Source of the DNA: Planctomycetota bacterium
Lineage (GTDB): Bacteria; Planctomycetota; GCA-002687715
Direction of reading: 5' to 3'
Length of the DNA stretch: 36,163 bases
Assembly: GCA_002687715.1 (NCBI GenBank)
Contig: NZBC01000045.1
Span: 1 to 36,163 of the forward strand
In this document: positions 17,295 to 26,766 of the stretch, piece after piece
How the letters are laid out: every line of letters starts with the position of its first letter
How positions within the stretch are numbered: position 1 is the stretch's first letter
The notes under the pieces: model-generated
Database searches by the model: none
The model's input: only the letters and a program-made list of their open reading frames with translations
What the model was told of the DNA's origin: nothing
Translations under genes and position numbers: made by a program

Positions 17295-18341
17295 CTACGT
17301 CCGCATCGTCTCGAAGAGAATCAGCCCCACCGCTCCGAAGAGGATGATCGGCAGCCAGGCTCCGAGGACCGGGTTCAGGACTTCGTCGCGGCCGCCGAGG
17401 TCCTGCATGACGCTGGACACGGCGAAGAAGGCGATCGAGAGGAGGAGGCTCACACCCGCCGCGACGAACGGGGTCTTCCGCGCGGCGCGGAGGACCAACG
17501 GAAGGCCCATCAGCAGAAGCACCATCGTGCCCAGCGGGTACGCGAAGTGGGCGTGGAGCAGGAGCCGCAGGTTGGAGCGGTGCGGGTACCGGTTGATCAT
17601 GCGGCGGAGGTCGCCGACGTCGAGGAACAAGAGGCTCCGCGATTCGATCTCGATGTCCCGGGGAGTGAGCTTCGTCTCGATCAAGACGGTCTCGTCACCG
17701 GGGTCGCCCGCGACGACGATCCAACGACCACCTTCCCAACGAACGGCTTCCCAATGGCGGCGCGGCTTCGCCTCGAGACCACCGACCACGATGTTGAGGC
17801 CGCGGGCCGTCTTGGTCGCGATCTCGTATTCGCGGATATGCCAGATGCGGCCCTCGGCATCGCGGATCTGCGGCGGCCGGATCGACGGCGATTCGTTGGC
17901 CTTGCCTTTGAACAGACGCTCGACTCGGTGGCGCTCCTCCGCGATCTTCGGAAGCACACTCTCGCGAACGCCCGCAAACAGCAGCGAGAGCAGGAACCCG
18001 GCGGCGAGGACGGGCACGCTCAATCGACGAAACGAGATCCCCGCGACCAGAACCGGTACGAGCTCGTTCTTCCGGGACATCTGCTGCACCGCCCACATCC
18101 CACCCATGAGGATCGTGAACGGCGCGGTCTGGACGATGACGAAAGGCAGGTTGAGTCCGTAGTAGAGGCAGAACCCGTAGAACGGTGTCCACCCCTGTGC
18201 GCGGAACGCCTCCGACGCCTTGCCGAGATCACCCAGCTGGTTGAAGAAGTGGATGACCAGGTACATCCCGCAGAAGAACACGAACGCCGCGAACCACGCC
18301 TGAAAGAACGCGCTGAGCACGTAGCGATCGATCCGCTTCAT
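17295..18341 (-). CDS. lptG: LPS export permease LptG
   Basis: A 348-residue LptF/LptG-family permease of the LptB2FG ABC transporter that extracts lipopolysaccharide from the inner membrane. It has the family layout: an N-terminal amphipathic start (MKRIDRYVLSAFF), three membrane helices, a periplasmic beta-jellyroll (about 145-260) and three C-terminal helices. ATG 18341 overlaps the stop of the upstream gene by four bases (ATGA), which indicates translational coupling and rejects the longer in-frame start at 18404. Assignment as LptG rather than LptF rests on its second place in the pair and on similarity of overall features. The ATPase LptB is not in the window. Its presence supports a diderm envelope. 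Confidence 0.85.
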   Translation of the reverse strand: MKRIDRYVLSAFFQAWFAAFVFFCGMYLVIHFFNQLGDLGKASEAFRAQGWTPFYGFCLYYGLNLPFVIVQTAPFTILMGGMWAVQQMSRKNELVPVLVAGISFRRLSVPVLAAGFLLSLLFAGVRESVLPKIAEERHRVERLFKGKANESPSIRPPQIRDAEGRIWHIREYEIATKTARGLNIVVGGLEAKPRRHWEAVRWEGGRWIVVAGDPGDETVLIETKLTPRDIEIESRSLLFLDVGDLRRMINRYPHRSNLRLLLHAHFAYPLGTMVLLLMGLPLVLRAARKTPFVAAGVSLLLSIAFFAVSSVMQDLGGRDEVLNPVLGAWLPIILFGAVGLILFETMRT

Positions 18342-19471
18342 GGACGCAGGACCTTCCGGAAGATCCAGGCGGCCAGCGCGGCCAGCGCAGCGTTCCCGAT
18401 CCACAGCGCGGGCATGATCGGGATGAACCCTTCTACGGCCATCCAGCTACCCGCCATCTCGAGCGGGTAGTACAGGCCGATCACCACCAGGAATCCGACG
18501 AGGAACACGAGCGCGCGGTTGCTCGTTCCGCGCCACAACCCGAGCGCGGCGCCAAGGAACGAGAAGAACATCCCCGAGAACGCGAACGCGACGCGCTGGT
18601 GGTACTCGGCGTGGTACTCACGCGCCTTCTCCAGCAGCTTGCTCCGCGCCTTGCCGGGCGGACCCGCGAACGCGCGCACCTCGTACTTCTCCGCCCGGAC
18701 CAGCAGCTCCTCGTAGCCGCAGTCGGACTCGCGCTTGTTCTTGTGCTTGGTGCCGAAGTTCCCGAGGTGAAGCGGGGTCACGAGAGTCCCCGCTCGTTGA
18801 ACGGGGCCGTCTCCGCGCTGGTGGCGGACCTCGTGCAGCCGCAACGTGAGGATATTGGTCCGTCGGTCGAGGCGGGGCTTCGCCCACTTCGCCCAGATAC
18901 TGTCCTTCGGGTTGCGATCGTCATCGAGGAGAAAGAGCTGCAGGCCCACGAGTACGAGGTGCCCGTCCTCGTCCTGGCGCAACGCCTCCCAGCTCGCGCT
19001 CCAGGTGTCCTCCTCGATCGTACGGTCGTTCTTCTTGAGGACGCTCTCGATGTTCGTGAGCACGTCCTGCTCCAACTCGACCCGACCGCGGAAGTGCGCC
19101 GCGGGCATGGCGTCGCCCTGCAGCCAGGCGAGCGAGCAGGTGCACACCGCGCCGACCAGGAGCGCCGGTATGATCGTCTGCCAGGGGTGGATCCCCGCTA
19201 CCCGCATCGCGGTGAACTCGCCGTCGGCGCGCGCTCGCCCGTACGTGAAGATGCTCGACGCGAGCACGGTCAACGGGAGCGTCAGATAGAGCGTCGAGAC
19301 GGCCTGATAGCCGGTGTGACGCAGGATGACCGAGAACGGGACTCCCTCCGCCCGGCTCGCGCCCAGCACGAGCGCCAGCGCCACCATGAAGAAGATGGCG
19401 AGGATCGCCACCACGGTAAGCGCCGCGTTGAGAACGAGTTCAGCGAGCAGGTAGCGGTGTAGCCGCTTCAT
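18338..19471 (-). CDS. lptF: LPS export permease LptF
   Basis: A 377-residue partner permease of LptG with the same fold: an N-terminal MKRLHRYLLAELVLN segment, three membrane helices to about residue 125, a periplasmic domain, and three helices at about 285-372. It contains the conserved cytoplasmic-loop region YGRARADGEFTAMRVAG that contacts the LptB ATPase. It is the first gene of the pair and overlaps lptG by four bases. The periplasmic domain includes a charged insert (about 225-275) rich in Lys, Arg and Glu. The start ATG 19471 is well placed for the first helix. Confidence 0.85.
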   Translation of the reverse strand: MKRLHRYLLAELVLNAALTVVAILAIFFMVALALVLGASRAEGVPFSVILRHTGYQAVSTLYLTLPLTVLASSIFTYGRARADGEFTAMRVAGIHPWQTIIPALLVGAVCTCSLAWLQGDAMPAAHFRGRVELEQDVLTNIESVLKKNDRTIEEDTWSASWEALRQDEDGHLVLVGLQLFLLDDDRNPKDSIWAKWAKPRLDRRTNILTLRLHEVRHQRGDGPVQRAGTLVTPLHLGNFGTKHKNKRESDCGYEELLVRAEKYEVRAFAGPPGKARSKLLEKAREYHAEYHQRVAFAFSGMFFSFLGAALGLWRGTSNRALVFLVGFLVVIGLYYPLEMAGSWMAVEGFIPIMPALWIGNAALAALAAWIFRKVLRP

Positions 19472-19714
19472 GATCAGAGGTCTGGGTTGGCGCCGGGAGC
19501 GCAGGCATCCTACCGCCGCTCCCGGCGTACCGGCAGCTGGTGCGAATCCTCGACCCCGGACGGATCAGGGCATTCTGACGATCTCCGACCCGCGGTCGCA
19601 TATTGCCTGTCCTCCGGCGGCTCGGATCCGTATCCTGCATTTGCCTGGCCAGCCTGCTACAGGCAGAGAGGATCGTTCCGGAATCGGAGCGAGGAGTCCG
19701 TCTCGAGGACCGTC
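19472..19714. other. Divergent intergenic region between lptF and the propeller gene
   Basis: This is the longest gene-free stretch (about 255 bases up to the GTG at 19727) and must hold promoters for both directions. A small stem-loop GCCTG-CTA-CAGGC lies at 19652-19664. I see no convincing -35/-10 pair, sigma-54 site or RNA motif. Confidence 0.4.
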
Positions 19715-19720
19715 AGGAGA
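19715..19720 (+). promoter_or_regulatory. Strong ribosome binding site deciding a GTG start
   Basis: AGGAGA lies six bases upstream of GTG 19727. It fixes the start of the propeller protein directly before its signal peptide and rejects longer in-frame starts such as ATG 19487. Confidence 0.7.
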
Positions 19721-19726
19721 CACACC

Positions 19727-20962
19727 GTGCGTCACTCGCTCACCTGGTTATTGCTCGCTTCCGCCCTGCTCGGGCAGCCCGCCCTCGATATGCAGGACCT
19801 CACGGTCACGACCATCGCGACAGGTATCCAGCACGCCGGCGATATCGAGGTAGACGCTCAGGGGAACGTCTGGGTCATCCAGATCCAAGGTACGGTCGGC
19901 GGGTCCGGCGGTCGCATGACCCGCATCTCCCCCACCGGCACCGTCACGACGAACCTCGGCGCTCCGCTGTCCGAGATGGGACAGATGATCCGCGCGCAGG
20001 ACGGCTTCATCTACTACTGGATGAACACGGGCGGCGGCACGACACAGTTCTGCCAGCTCTTCCCCAACGGTGCAATCGTCACCATCAGCACCTATGTCGG
20101 GCGCGTCGCTCTCGGCATCGCCCAGGACTCGCAGGGTCGCTTCTACATGGGCACCAAGGTGGGTTCGAGCTTCACCGGCGTCCTGCAGCGCAACTCCATC
20201 AACGGCGTGCTTACCACCTATAGCTCCGGCATCCCCGGCAACGACCATCGCTACCTGAAGATGGATCCGCTGGACAACCTCTACGGTTCGAACCAGCAGT
20301 CCATCTACTCCCTCCCGCAGGGCGGCGCAGCGGCCGTCCGGTACACCGCCAACGGTCTCGGCGGCGCCGGATTCCTCAACGGCTTCGACCTCGGCTACTT
20401 CGCCGACCAGTTCACAGCGGTCGAGCGCACCATTGGCGGCACCAACCCAAACAACAACCGCTTGATCAGCGTCACTCCGGAAGGCTACTCCACTCGGATC
20501 GCCGACCTCGGCGCGATTATCGGAGGCGGCCCCGCCGTCGTGTGCCGCGACCTCGCGGGTACGGGCTACTACGTTCTCGCCCAGGGCACGCTCTACCACA
20601 TCACCGGCGCGCCCGGCATCCTCACCGTCGGTTCACCCGCGTTCGGCCAGATCCAGGCTCGCGTCGACCACATCGGCTCCGCCCCGTTCATCCTCGCGGC
20701 CGACTCCCCGGGCATCAATCTCATGATCCCCGGCTTCGGAGACTTCGCAACGTCGCTCGGCACGGGTCCGGGCTGGTTCCTCCTGTTGGACGGCCTGGGC
20801 GCATTCGCCGGCGCCGACCCCTTCGCGACCTGCCCCTGGACCTTCACCGTCAACAACCCCTCGCCCGCCGGCCTCACCCTGACGTTGCAGGCGTACATCC
20901 TTGACGTCGCAGCGAACAACGGGCTGATCCTGATCACGAATGCGGTAAACGTCAACATCTGA
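19727..20962 (+). CDS. Secreted beta-propeller protein (NHL/SMP-30-like)
   Basis: A 411-residue exported protein beginning at GTG with a good ribosome binding site and a signal peptide (RHSLTWLLLASALLGQPA). Residues about 25-290 contain repeated four-strand blades with a DxxGNVWV / DSQGRFYMG / DPLDNLYG pattern typical of six-bladed propellers of the NHL/virginiamycin-B-lyase-like group. The last 100 or so residues form a beta-rich domain ending LTLQAYILDVAANNG and NAVNVNI, related to the C-terminal domain of the CotH and M14 proteins in this window. No catalytic residues are evident, so ligand or substrate is unknown. It is followed by repeat copy C and then by the first M14 peptidase gene on the same strand. 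Confidence 0.82.
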   Translation: MRHSLTWLLLASALLGQPALDMQDLTVTTIATGIQHAGDIEVDAQGNVWVIQIQGTVGGSGGRMTRISPTGTVTTNLGAPLSEMGQMIRAQDGFIYYWMNTGGGTTQFCQLFPNGAIVTISTYVGRVALGIAQDSQGRFYMGTKVGSSFTGVLQRNSINGVLTTYSSGIPGNDHRYLKMDPLDNLYGSNQQSIYSLPQGGAAAVRYTANGLGGAGFLNGFDLGYFADQFTAVERTIGGTNPNNNRLISVTPEGYSTRIADLGAIIGGGPAVVCRDLAGTGYYVLAQGTLYHITGAPGILTVGSPAFGQIQARVDHIGSAPFILAADSPGINLMIPGFGDFATSLGTGPGWFLLLDGLGAFAGADPFATCPWTFTVNNPSPAGLTLTLQAYILDVAANNGLILITNAVNVNI

Positions 20963-21019
20963 CGCGAACCCAGGAGGGGAAACGGCCGCTGCTGACTTGC
21001 GGTGGCGGTTGCGGTGGGC

Positions 21020-21078
21020 GTCGGTGGCTTCTCATGGGGAACCCATGGGTTCTTGTGGCCATCGAGCCCGAAGTTCGC
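21020..21078. repeat. Imperfect inverted repeat, copy C
   Basis: The left part (21020-21044) is almost identical to the left arm of copy A: GTGGCTT followed by CTCATGGGGAACCC. The right part (21047-21078) pairs imperfectly through GGGTTC and GGCCATCGAGCC. GAACCCATGGGTTC at the centre is a perfect palindrome. It sits between the propeller stop and the M14 start. Confidence 0.6.
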
Positions 21079-21140
21079 ATACGCCCCGCTCGCCGGCGCG
21101 ACTAAGATGGCATCTCCCCGTCTCCCCCGAGAGATCGCCA

Positions 21141-23639
21141 ATGCCTCGCCTTCTCGTTCTCCTGGCCATGGTTGCCGGCTGTACCGCGGCGCAAACGACC
21201 CAGGTCCGGATTCATCTGTCGTCGCAGGATCAGGTGGATACCCTCGTCGCGCTCGACGTCGACCTCGGGTGTGCGTGTGGGGGAACGCCTCATGCCGGGC
21301 ATGACGCGGACGTGTTCCTACGGGGCAAGAGTGAGTATGCGCGACTGGTGAACGCCGGGTTCGCGCCTCGAGTGGTGCACGATGACGTCGAGACGTTCTA
21401 CCGGTCGCGGTTTGCCTCCTTCGGTGCGCGCAACGGCGTACCTTCGTTCGGGCAAGGGTCGATGGGCGGGTACTTCACGTACGCGGAAACGGTCCTCTTC
21501 CTCGACGATCTGCAGACGCAGTATCCGCAGGTGATGTCGCCAAAGGTCTCGTTGGGGACGTCGCTCGAAGGGCGCGACCTGTGGATGTGGAAGATCTCCG
21601 ACAACCCGGGGCAGGACGAGAACGAACCGGAGATCCTGATCGACGCGTTGCACCATGCCCGGGAGGCGGGGACGGTGATGTCCGCGTGCCACATCGCGCG
21701 GACGCTGGTGCAGAGCTACGGCAGCGATCCGGAACTCACGACGCTCGTCGATCAGCGTGAGATCTTCATCGTGCCGATCGTGAACCCGGACGGCTTCGTG
21801 TACAACGAGACGACGAATCCCGGGGGCGGCGGATTGTGGCGGAAGAACCGGCGGCCCAATGGCGACGGGACGTTCGGTGTCGACCTCAATCGCAACTACG
21901 GATACCTGTGGGGATTCGACAACACCGGATCGAGCCCGACGACATCGTCCCAGACGTATCGCGGGACCGCAGCGTTCTCGGAGCCCGAGACGACGGCGAT
22001 GAAGACGTGGGCCGAGGGGCGGAACCTGCGGTTCAACCACACCATGCACTCGTACTCGAACCTGGTGTGTCTACCGCCGAGCCATCAGGCTGGAGCGTAC
22101 GCGCCCCCACCGCTCGATCAGCACTACCTCGCGATGACCAGCGATCTGCTGGCGATGTCTCCCGGCTACAACCCCGGGCCGACGTGGCAGGTGCTGTACC
22201 CGATCAATGGCGGGAGCGATGACTGGTACTACGGCAGCCTCTACGGGGGGCTGCAGGTCTATTCGTACCTCACCGAGCAAGGCTCGGGGTCGGATGGGTT
22301 CTGGCCGGCGACCAACCGCATCTTGCCCATCGCCGAAGAGGCGCTGCTCTACGCGCTCTATGCGATCCGGATCGCGGGAGCCGACTTGCGGCTGCCCACG
22401 ACGGTCGTGACCGAGACGAGCGGCGGCGTGCAGCCCGGCGTATGGGAGTCCGGGGAGACGCTGCTCGTCTCGGGCTCGGTTGCCAACGGTGGGACGCTCG
22501 CCGACCCGGTCGCGTTCGCCGTCGAGAGCACGAACCCGTGGGTGCAGATCTCGGGCAGTCCCGTGGCCGTCGGCACGGTCGGTCCGTTCTCGACCGCCAA
22601 CGCCGGGCCGGTGACGGTGATCATCGCAGCGAGCGCGCCCTTGGGGGCGCCGATCTCGTTCGACGTGGTTGCGACGTCGCCCAGCGGGCTGCCGGCGCGC
22701 GTGACCCACTCGCAAATCCTCGGGGCCCAGTCCGTCACTGCGGTCGACCACGACTTCGAGGTCGCATCAGGCTGGACCGTCGGATTCCCCGGCGACAACG
22801 CGACCGCGGGCATCTGGACCCGCACGGACCCCGTCGGCACCACGTCGTCGGGCAGTCTGTTGAACCCCGAGGATGACCACACGCCCACTCCCGGCACCGA
22901 CTGCTGGTTCACGGGCCTGCACACCGGAGGCAGTGCGGGATCGCAAGACGTCGACGGCATCACGACGCTCGTCTCGCCGGTGTTCGATCTCACGGGCGTA
23001 CAGGACCCCATCCTGACCTACTGGCGGTGGTTCGCCACGACCGGCAACGACACGCTGGAGATCGGCCTCTCCAACGACGCCGGCGGCTCGTGGACCGTCG
23101 TCGAGACGATCTCGGGTCTCCAGAATCAGTGGACCGAGATCACGACGGACCTGCGCTCCCACCTGCCGACCACCAACGCGATGCAGCTCTACTTCCGCGC
23201 GGCCGACGACCCGAACAACAGCCTCTGTGAAGCGGCGATCGATGACGTGACGATCTCGGGGGCCGTGGCTGCCGCCATGCTGACCGCCACCGGATCGTCC
23301 GCCCCGGGCACGACGTTGGACCTCGACCTGTCGAGCCCGTGGTTCCCGGGCCGACCGTATGTTCTCGGCGCCGCGCTCTCCGCACAATCCGGCTTCTCGT
23401 TGCCGCCGCTCGGCACTGTCCCACTGGACCTTGACCCGCTGTTCTACTTCGTTCCGCTCGCGCCCCAGATCTTCACCGGATTCACCGGTCAGCTCGACGG
23501 CGCGGGACTCGGACAGGGCCAGGTGGTCGTCCCGAACGACCCCACGCTCTCGGGTCTCCCCGTGTTCTACGCCGGCGTCGTCATCGACGCGGGACTACCG
23601 GCCGCCCTGACCGGTGGCGTCCGCGTCGTCATTCCCTGA
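21141..23639 (+). CDS. Secreted M14 zinc carboxypeptidase, first of two
   Basis: An 832-residue exported metallocarboxypeptidase. A signal peptide (1-17) is followed by a propeptide-like region to about residue 105. The M14 domain spans about 110-415: zinc ligands H172 and E175 in HHAREAGT and H303 in HTMHSYS, substrate residues N250-R251 in VDLNRNYG, and a catalytic Glu at E379 in SYLTEQG. Next come a CARDB-like beta domain (about 420-530), a MAM/jellyroll-like domain (about 550-710; LTYWRWFATTGNDTLEIGL) and the recurrent C-terminal domain (about 715-832; PNDPTLSGL, ending RVVIP). All catalytic positions are intact. It should trim peptides outside the cell or at the surface. A close paralogue starts 23 bases later. 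ATG 21141 precedes the signal peptide directly. Confidence 0.93.
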   Translation: MPRLLVLLAMVAGCTAAQTTQVRIHLSSQDQVDTLVALDVDLGCACGGTPHAGHDADVFLRGKSEYARLVNAGFAPRVVHDDVETFYRSRFASFGARNGVPSFGQGSMGGYFTYAETVLFLDDLQTQYPQVMSPKVSLGTSLEGRDLWMWKISDNPGQDENEPEILIDALHHAREAGTVMSACHIARTLVQSYGSDPELTTLVDQREIFIVPIVNPDGFVYNETTNPGGGGLWRKNRRPNGDGTFGVDLNRNYGYLWGFDNTGSSPTTSSQTYRGTAAFSEPETTAMKTWAEGRNLRFNHTMHSYSNLVCLPPSHQAGAYAPPPLDQHYLAMTSDLLAMSPGYNPGPTWQVLYPINGGSDDWYYGSLYGGLQVYSYLTEQGSGSDGFWPATNRILPIAEEALLYALYAIRIAGADLRLPTTVVTETSGGVQPGVWESGETLLVSGSVANGGTLADPVAFAVESTNPWVQISGSPVAVGTVGPFSTANAGPVTVIIAASAPLGAPISFDVVATSPSGLPARVTHSQILGAQSVTAVDHDFEVASGWTVGFPGDNATAGIWTRTDPVGTTSSGSLLNPEDDHTPTPGTDCWFTGLHTGGSAGSQDVDGITTLVSPVFDLTGVQDPILTYWRWFATTGNDTLEIGLSNDAGGSWTVVETISGLQNQWTEITTDLRSHLPTTNAMQLYFRAADDPNNSLCEAAIDDVTISGAVAAAMLTATGSSAPGTTLDLDLSSPWFPGRPYVLGAALSAQSGFSLPPLGTVPLDLDPLFYFVPLAPQIFTGFTGQLDGAGLGQGQVVVPNDPTLSGLPVFYAGVVIDAGLPAALTGGVRVVIP

Positions 23640-23662
23640 GCTCCCGCAAACCAGGACAGACC

Positions 23663-26167
23663 ATGATGCGAACTGCCAGCACGCTTCTCGTCCTCCTCGC
23701 CGCGTCCGCGATGGCACAAACCCGGCAGGTCCGGGTCCGCATCGACACCGACGAGCAAGCGGACACCTTCAGCGCATTGCACCTCGACCACGCGACCTGC
23801 TCATGCGGAAGAGCGCACGCGGGCGAGACGGTCGACGTCTTCATTCACGACGCGACGGAGGAAGACGCGCTGAACGACGCGGGCTTCTCTCCGGTGCTCG
23901 TACATGCTGATACGGAAGCGTTCTACCGCTCGCGACTCACCTCGTTCGGCGCACGCAGCGGCCCGCCGACGTTCGCGCAGGGTTCCATGGGGGGGTACTT
24001 CACGTTCATGGAGATGATCCTCTACATGGACGCGCTGCAAGCGCAGTACCCGCAGCTCATGGCGCCCAAGGTCTCACTCGGATCCTCCATCGAGGGGCGC
24101 GACCTCTGGATGTGGAAGATCTCCGACAACCCGGGGCAGGACGAGAACGAGCCCGAGGTCCTGATCGACGCGTTGCACCATGCCCGGGAGCCCGGGACCA
24201 CCATGACGGCGTGCTGGTTGGCGACACAGCTGCTCCAGAGCTACGGCAGCGATCCCACGCTCACCGAGCTGGTCAACGAGCGCGAGATCTTCATCGTGCC
24301 CGTGACGAATCCGGATGGATTCGTCTGGAACCAGACGACCGACCCCAACGGCGGCGGGCTCTGGCGCAAGAACCGGCGCGCGAACGCAGGCGGAAGCCTC
24401 GGCGTCGACCTCAACCGGAACTACGGCTACCTATGGGGGTACGACAACTCGGGCTCCAGTCCGACGCCGTCGTCGCCGACCTACCGTGGCACAGGCCCGT
24501 TCAGCGAGCCAGAGACCACCGCCGTCAAGACCTTCGCCGAGGGGCGCAATCTCAACGCGTACTTCTCGATGCACGCCCACGGCGGGATGTTCTTCATCCC
24601 CCCCGCCCACGAGAACGGCACGTTCGCACCGCCCCCCTACGACCAGCAGTACGCCGCGATCGCCGCGGGGACGACCGCCCTCGGGGTCGGCTACGCCACG
24701 GGAACGGTGTGGCAACTCCTCTACACGGCAAACGGCGGCAGCATGGACTGGTTCTACGGCGGACTCTACGGCGGTCAGCAGTGCTGGGCGTTCGGGTGCG
24801 AGCTCGGCACGTCGCAGGACGGCTTCTGGCCGGCGACGAACCGCATCGTCCCGATCGCCAACGACGGTGTGTTGTTCTGCCGTTACATCATTGAGCGCGC
24901 CGGCCCCGCACTGGCGTCGGACAACCTGGCCGTCATGGACACCGGCGGCACGGTACCGGGAACCTGGGAGGCAGGTGAGTCGTTGTCGATCACATTCGAT
25001 CTCGCGAACGATGGCACCCAGGATGCGTCCGTGACGATCGCCGTCTTGACACAGAGTCCGTGGCTCCAGGTGAACTCGGCGCCGATCTCCGTCGGAGTGA
25101 TGCCCGCATTCGGTTCGACGTCGACCTCCGCAACCCCGCTCCTCGTCAGCGTCTCACCCAACGCCCCGTCGGGGGCGACCGTGTCGCTCGACGTCGTCGC
25201 AACCGCTCTCGGTGCGACGACCCTGCGCACCACCATCACGCGCGTGGTCGATGCCCAGCCGGTGACGGCGGCCGACCACGACTTCGAATCACCCGCCGGA
25301 TGGACGGTCGGCCTGCCCGGAGACACCGCGGTGGCAGGCGTCTGGACCCGTACCGACCCCAACGGCACGACGAGTCAAGGCCAGGCCTTCAATCCCGAGG
25401 ACGATCACACGCCGAGCGGCACCCAGTGCTGGTTCACCGGGCAAGGATCCGTGGGCGGCCCGGCAGGAGCGCAGGACGTCGACGGCATCACGACGTTGGT
25501 GTCCCCCGTGTTCGACCTGTCCAACGTCGCGCTCCCCGAGATCAACTACTGGCGGTGGTTCGCAACCAGCGCCACCGACACGCTCGAGATCGGTCTCTCC
25601 AACGACGGCGGCGCCTCGTGGACGGTCATCGAGACGCTGTCCTCCACCCAGAGTCAGTGGAACGAGATCACCGTCCAGGTCGCGAGCTGGCTTCCGCCGA
25701 CTGATGCTGTCCAGATGTACTTCCGGGCCGCCGACAGTCCCAACAACAGCCTGTGCGAGGCGGCGATCGACGACTTCCGCATCACCGGCATCCAGCCCGT
25801 CGCGTCCATCAACGTGACGGGTTCCGGCACCATCGGTTCCACGGTCGCTGTAGCGCTGTCTGCGCCTTCGTACGGTGGCGCCACGTACTACCTGGGCGCC
25901 GCGCTCACGGCCCAGACCGGGTTCCTCCTGCCGCCGGCCGGTCGCGTTCCGCTCGATCTCGACCCGCTCTTCTTCGCCGTACCGCTCCTGCCCCAGGTGT
26001 TCTCCGGCTTCGTGGGGACACTCTCCGGCCTGGGCGGAGGCAGCGGCCAGATCCTCGTCCCCAACGATCCGTCCCTCTCCGGGCTGGGCCTGTACGTCGC
26101 GGGCGCCGTCGTAGACCTCGGGATCCCGGCCGCGGTGACCGGCGGAGTCCGGATCGTCGTTCCCTGA
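23663..26167 (+). CDS. Secreted M14 zinc carboxypeptidase, second of two
   Basis: An 834-residue paralogue of the preceding gene with the same domain order: signal peptide (ending SAMAQ), propeptide, M14 domain with H173/E176 (HHAREPGT), N251-R252 (VDLNRNYG), H304 (FSMHAHGG) and E380 (FGCELGT), CARDB-like domain, MAM-like domain (INYWRWFATSATDTLEIGL) and C-terminal domain (PNDPSLSGL, ending RIVVP). The specificity region differs from copy one, for example SMHAHGGMFFIPP against TMHSYSNLVCLPP, which suggests a different substrate preference. AGGA sits six bases before ATG 23663. Parts of the catalytic region are identical to the first copy at DNA level (21582-21625 and 24107-24150). Both copies are probably co-transcribed. 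Confidence 0.93.
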   Translation: MMRTASTLLVLLAASAMAQTRQVRVRIDTDEQADTFSALHLDHATCSCGRAHAGETVDVFIHDATEEDALNDAGFSPVLVHADTEAFYRSRLTSFGARSGPPTFAQGSMGGYFTFMEMILYMDALQAQYPQLMAPKVSLGSSIEGRDLWMWKISDNPGQDENEPEVLIDALHHAREPGTTMTACWLATQLLQSYGSDPTLTELVNEREIFIVPVTNPDGFVWNQTTDPNGGGLWRKNRRANAGGSLGVDLNRNYGYLWGYDNSGSSPTPSSPTYRGTGPFSEPETTAVKTFAEGRNLNAYFSMHAHGGMFFIPPAHENGTFAPPPYDQQYAAIAAGTTALGVGYATGTVWQLLYTANGGSMDWFYGGLYGGQQCWAFGCELGTSQDGFWPATNRIVPIANDGVLFCRYIIERAGPALASDNLAVMDTGGTVPGTWEAGESLSITFDLANDGTQDASVTIAVLTQSPWLQVNSAPISVGVMPAFGSTSTSATPLLVSVSPNAPSGATVSLDVVATALGATTLRTTITRVVDAQPVTAADHDFESPAGWTVGLPGDTAVAGVWTRTDPNGTTSQGQAFNPEDDHTPSGTQCWFTGQGSVGGPAGAQDVDGITTLVSPVFDLSNVALPEINYWRWFATSATDTLEIGLSNDGGASWTVIETLSSTQSQWNEITVQVASWLPPTDAVQMYFRAADSPNNSLCEAAIDDFRITGIQPVASINVTGSGTIGSTVAVALSAPSYGGATYYLGAALTAQTGFLLPPAGRVPLDLDPLFFAVPLLPQVFSGFVGTLSGLGGGSGQILVPNDPSLSGLGLYVAGAVVDLGIPAAVTGGVRIVVP

Positions 26168-26241
26168 CCCTGGAACCCGGACCCCGGGGCGCTATCATCC
26201 CGCCTCCAACCCCAACCCCGGGCTAACCCAGGAGCGATTCC

Positions 26242-26745
26242 ATGGCTCAGATCACCCTCAAGGGCAACCCGATCAACACGTGCGGCACCCTGCCGGCCGT
26301 CGGCAGTGCCGCGCCCGATTTCGTGCTCACCAAGAGTGACCTCTCCAACGTCTCTCTCGCAGACTTCGCCGGCCGGACCAAGATCCTGAACATCGTTCCG
26401 AGCCTGGACACACCCGTGTGCCAGGTCTCGATGCGCACGTTCAACGAGAAGGCCGCGAGCCTCACCAACGCCGTCGTCCTGACCGTGTCTCGCGACCTCC
26501 CCTTCGCTATGAATCGCTTCTGCGAAACCGAAGGCATCGAGACCGCGATCCCCCTCTCCGAAATGGGCAATCGTGACTTCGGCGCGGCCTACGGCATGGA
26601 GATCACCGACGGCCCTCTCGCCGGGGTCCTCGGTCGCGCCATCGTCGTCATCGATGGCGGCGGCAAGGTCACCCACAACGAACTCGTGCCGGAGATCGCA
26701 CAGGAGCCGGACTACGACGCAGCCCTCGCGGCGGCGAACGGCTGA
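26242..26745 (+). CDS. tpx: Thiol peroxidase Tpx
   Basis: A 167-residue peroxiredoxin of the Tpx subfamily that reduces lipid and other hydroperoxides using thioredoxin. PSLDTPVCQVSMRTFNE carries the T57-x-x-C60 active site (peroxidatic Cys60), and DLPFAMNRFCETEG carries the resolving Cys94, matching C61 and C95 of E. coli Tpx. The length is normal for the family. AGGAG lies seven bases upstream of the ATG. There is no signal peptide, so the protein is cytoplasmic. A strong palindrome follows the gene (26767-26798). Its place after the peptidases seems incidental. Confidence 0.97.
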   Translation: MAQITLKGNPINTCGTLPAVGSAAPDFVLTKSDLSNVSLADFAGRTKILNIVPSLDTPVCQVSMRTFNEKAASLTNAVVLTVSRDLPFAMNRFCETEGIETAIPLSEMGNRDFGAAYGMEITDGPLAGVLGRAIVVIDGGGKVTHNELVPEIAQEPDYDAALAAANG

Positions 26746-26766
26746 TCCGGCTCGGCCACCGCATTT

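Noticed and set aside
20991..21032. G-rich stretch near 21000 as a G-quadruplex.
   Set aside because: The runs are mostly two G's, too short for a convincing quadruplex.
26168..26241. CCCCGGGG palindrome upstream of tpx as a terminator.
   Set aside because: It is short and has no usable loop or T-tract; in this GC-rich DNA it is probably chance.
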